IMG/VR virus record: IMGVR_UViG_3300017527_000196
Location: 1 to 22,219 of that record
DNA: 22,219 nucleotides
Strand: one strand, 5' to 3'
Source of the DNA: a virus
Positions 20,063 to 22,219 of the stretch are shown here, in pieces (positions within the stretch are counted from its first letter, which is position 1; every line of letters begins with the position of its first letter). The position numbers and the translations under genes were made by a program. The notes under the pieces are model-generated. The model did no database searches and was not told where the DNA came from. It was given only the letters and a program-made list of their open reading frames with translations.

Positions 20063-22219
20063 GGTTAAGATTGAAATCGGTGGAGACTCTTCCGGGGCTG
20101 AAGCCACACTCAAAGATTTGGAAGCTGCATATTTCAAGACATTTGACAAGATGGCAGGGAAGGCAGACGGAACAAGCAAGGAGGTTGCGACAGCTTTCCA
20201 AAAGTCAGGACTGAGGACAGAGAAAGCAATCAAGGAGAGTTCCCGGAAAGCACAAGCCGACTTTAAAAAGATAAAGGATTCTGGTGTTGCTTCCGCTAAT
20301 GATATCAGAAGAGCTCACGATGTCATGACGGCAAAGATCAAAAAGAATAACAGGGAGCTGAACGCTGGTGTCGGATTGTTAAGTAAGGCATTCAAAGGAT
20401 TCAAGGGAAATCTTGTAGCGATCGGAGCAACTGCAGTCGGTCTGGGATTCACTCTTTCTAAGTTGTTCGACTTTACAGAAGGAGCTGCAAAGCTGAAAGC
20501 TCAGGAAGCAGCATTCAAAAATTTTACAGCAAATCTCGGTCAAGATTCAGAAGGATTACTCAAGAAGCTGGACGAAGTGGCGAGAGGTACGGTTTCGCGT
20601 TCTAATCTGGTAAAGAGTGCTGGAACTGCTTTGCTGCTTGGACTTGATCCGACAAAGATCACAGAGCTCATGGAAGTTGCAAGGGCCTCGTCAAAGATAA
20701 CAGGCGAAGCATTGACAACACAATTTGAGGACGTGGCAAAAGGTACGGGTCGTGCCAGTAAGTTGATACTTGATAATCTTGGTATTCAATTCTCACAAGC
20801 TGAGGCGACAAGGAGAGCAGCTGCAGCAGCTGGCGTGCTTACGTCAGAGCTGACGTCTCAACAGATAGCAGTCGGAAACTTGACAGAAGTTATCCGTCAG
20901 GGGCAACAAATCATTCAGGGAGTCGGAAAAGATTTTGACAGTCAGGCTGATGTCCTCGCAAGGATCAGGACAAGATATACGAATCTGGTCAATGTTATCG
21001 GTCAGAAGTTTTTGAAGTTATTGCCAAAGATCGAAATCGGAGTCTTGAAGATATCAAAAAAATTCTTGCAGTTTGCAAAAGTATTGTCTCAGGTCGCGAG
21101 AGTCAACGCTGTTTTCTCTGACTTTCTTGGAATAACAAACAAGGCGACAGAAAGAGCTGATCATGGAATTGATAATCTGACAAAGGGAATAGCAGCTCTT
21201 GAAAAACAGCTGGTATCAGCTTCAGACGTTCAGAAGGAAATGGCAGCGAACCAGACAATCGGAGCCGACAAACTGCAGACGCTTATTAATAAAGCGAGGG
21301 AGAGAAAAAAGATTCTGGCGGAGCAAGAGAAAGATATTATCTCTCAAATGAATACTGAGATTGCAGCTATCAACTCGACCGCTGCAGCTCAGAAAGTTAA
21401 AAACGAATTAATCAAGAAACAGATAACAGCAAGTAAACAGGAATTACGAGAGCTACAAGCAGAGGTTAAGAAGTCAGCCGACTTTGCACAACAAATTCTG
21501 GACACTATCGCGGAGAGTCAGAAGAAAAGAGCGCAAAGCGGATTTGATCCTCTTGAGAAACTGGTTGACGATCTCGATCGCGCCGAAGATGATTTTCAGC
21601 AGGCCACAAAGGAAAGAGCTGCAGGAAACGTCGATAGAGCGCGAGAACTTACGCTGTCAGCGGTGCAGGCAGCAAACGCCATACTTGAGTTGCAGAAAGA
21701 CGCCAGCAAGGGCTCAGACGTCACGACAGGCGAACTGAACAGAGCGACAAAGTCAGCTGATAAGCTGGTAGAGTCAGCGACAAAGTTTTCCAAGGAAATG
21801 AAAGAGGCTGCAGAGAATGCAGTCCCGGTCGTTGAGGCAGAGATTGAGAGCTTGAATTCTCAGCTTGAACTCGGAAAAGCTACAGTAAAAGGCGTGAAAG
21901 ACGAAATTGCACTGGCAACGGAAAAAGCAAATCTGTTGAAATTGAAGTTGAGCGAGAATACGACGGCGACTCACACTCAGGTTATCAACACTGTCTCGAC
22001 TGGTGGAGTGCCAGACGTTCCCGGCTTTTCGACTGGTGTCAGGCTTCCGGGATACGGTGGAGGCGACAAGATACTGGCACGACTTGAGGCCGGGGAAAGA
22101 GTTATCAAGAAAGAAGCTGTAAGGAGCCTTGAGACTCTTGGAGGGCGTGCGATGAACGCACTACAGCAAGGAAATGTTCAGGGCCTTGTGGAAGCATTGC
22201 CGGGATATAATCAAGGAGG
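20052..22219 (+). CDS. tape measure protein, partial (runs off the window)
   Basis: At least 722 codons, with no stop before the edge. It sets tail length and fills the tube lumen. Residues 1-110 are charged helix, with a hydrophobic segment at 118-137 (NLVAIGATAVGLGFTLSKLF) that may enter the host membrane during DNA ejection. Residues 150-350 resemble the conserved tape measure core (DEVARGTV, SSKITGEALTTQFEDVAKGTGRASK). Residues 370-640 are long Lys/Glu/Ala-rich coiled coil. Near 655-705 is the Gly/Pro-rich GFSTGVRLPGYGGGDKILARL...GERVIKKEAV motif common close to the end of tape measures, so little is probably missing. ATG at 20052 has a weak upstream site and overlaps the chaperone gene. 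Confidence 0.92.
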   Translation, partial: MADKVKIEIGGDSSGAEATLKDLEAAYFKTFDKMAGKADGTSKEVATAFQKSGLRTEKAIKESSRKAQADFKKIKDSGVASANDIRRAHDVMTAKIKKNNRELNAGVGLLSKAFKGFKGNLVAIGATAVGLGFTLSKLFDFTEGAAKLKAQEAAFKNFTANLGQDSEGLLKKLDEVARGTVSRSNLVKSAGTALLLGLDPTKITELMEVARASSKITGEALTTQFEDVAKGTGRASKLILDNLGIQFSQAEATRRAAAAAGVLTSELTSQQIAVGNLTEVIRQGQQIIQGVGKDFDSQADVLARIRTRYTNLVNVIGQKFLKLLPKIEIGVLKISKKFLQFAKVLSQVARVNAVFSDFLGITNKATERADHGIDNLTKGIAALEKQLVSASDVQKEMAANQTIGADKLQTLINKARERKKILAEQEKDIISQMNTEIAAINSTAAAQKVKNELIKKQITASKQELRELQAEVKKSADFAQQILDTIAESQKKRAQSGFDPLEKLVDDLDRAEDDFQQATKERAAGNVDRARELTLSAVQAANAILELQKDASKGSDVTTGELNRATKSADKLVESATKFSKEMKEAAENAVPVVEAEIESLNSQLELGKATVKGVKDEIALATEKANLLKLKLSENTTATHTQVINTVSTGGVPDVPGFSTGVRLPGYGGGDKILARLEAGERVIKKEAVRSLETLGGRAMNALQQGNVQGLVEALPGYNQG

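Overview
The window is a late (packaging, head and tail) gene block of a tailed double-stranded DNA bacteriophage or prophage. All supported genes lie on the + strand and are tightly packed, with many TAATG/ATGA stop-start overlaps and AGGAGG-type ribosome binding sites, so the host is a bacterium. The sequence alone does not fix the taxon. No integrase, repressor, lysis or replication gene is visible, so free phage and prophage cannot be told apart. A tail terminator, tail tube, tail assembly chaperone and long tape measure, with no sheath gene, point to a long non-contractile tail (siphovirus).

Layout. (1) 1-3265, packaging/DNA-processing interval: a small Cys/His protein, a Nu1-like terminase small subunit, an HNH-type homing endonuclease-like gene, two small unknowns, a J-domain protein, a RusA-type Holliday junction resolvase and an unknown. 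(2) 3273-10911, head module in lambda order: large terminase (gpA type), gpW-like protein, a small Cys4 protein, portal (gpB type), S49 protease with a nested in-frame scaffold start (C/Nu3 type), decoration protein, a major capsid protein of the Mu gpT family, and an FII-like head-tail joining protein. (3) 10930-18271, a 7.3 kb accessory structural cassette: two proteins with N-terminal signal peptides, three small conserved phage-type proteins, a probable beta-helix protein, a LamG lectin-like protein, a repetitive fibre-like protein, a small unknown and a BppU-like beta domain protein. (4) 18295-22219, tail module: gpU-like tail terminator, tail tube, tail assembly chaperone and the tape measure, which runs off the window.

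Working together: terminase subunits cut and package DNA through the portal; protease and nested scaffold build and mature the capsid; W- and FII-like proteins close the head; the tail module builds the tube. RusA and HNH probably process branched or concatemeric DNA before packaging. The cassette in (3) probably supplies surface-exposed carbohydrate- or receptor-binding proteins, an inference from domain content.

The most unusual points are: a near-consensus promoter whose predicted start coincides with the ATG of the large terminase gene and is embedded in a perfect 7+7 bp inverted repeat (probable leaderless, operator-controlled terL); a phage-encoded J-domain co-chaperone; and the large cassette, including two exported proteins, inserted between head-tail joining and tail terminator genes.
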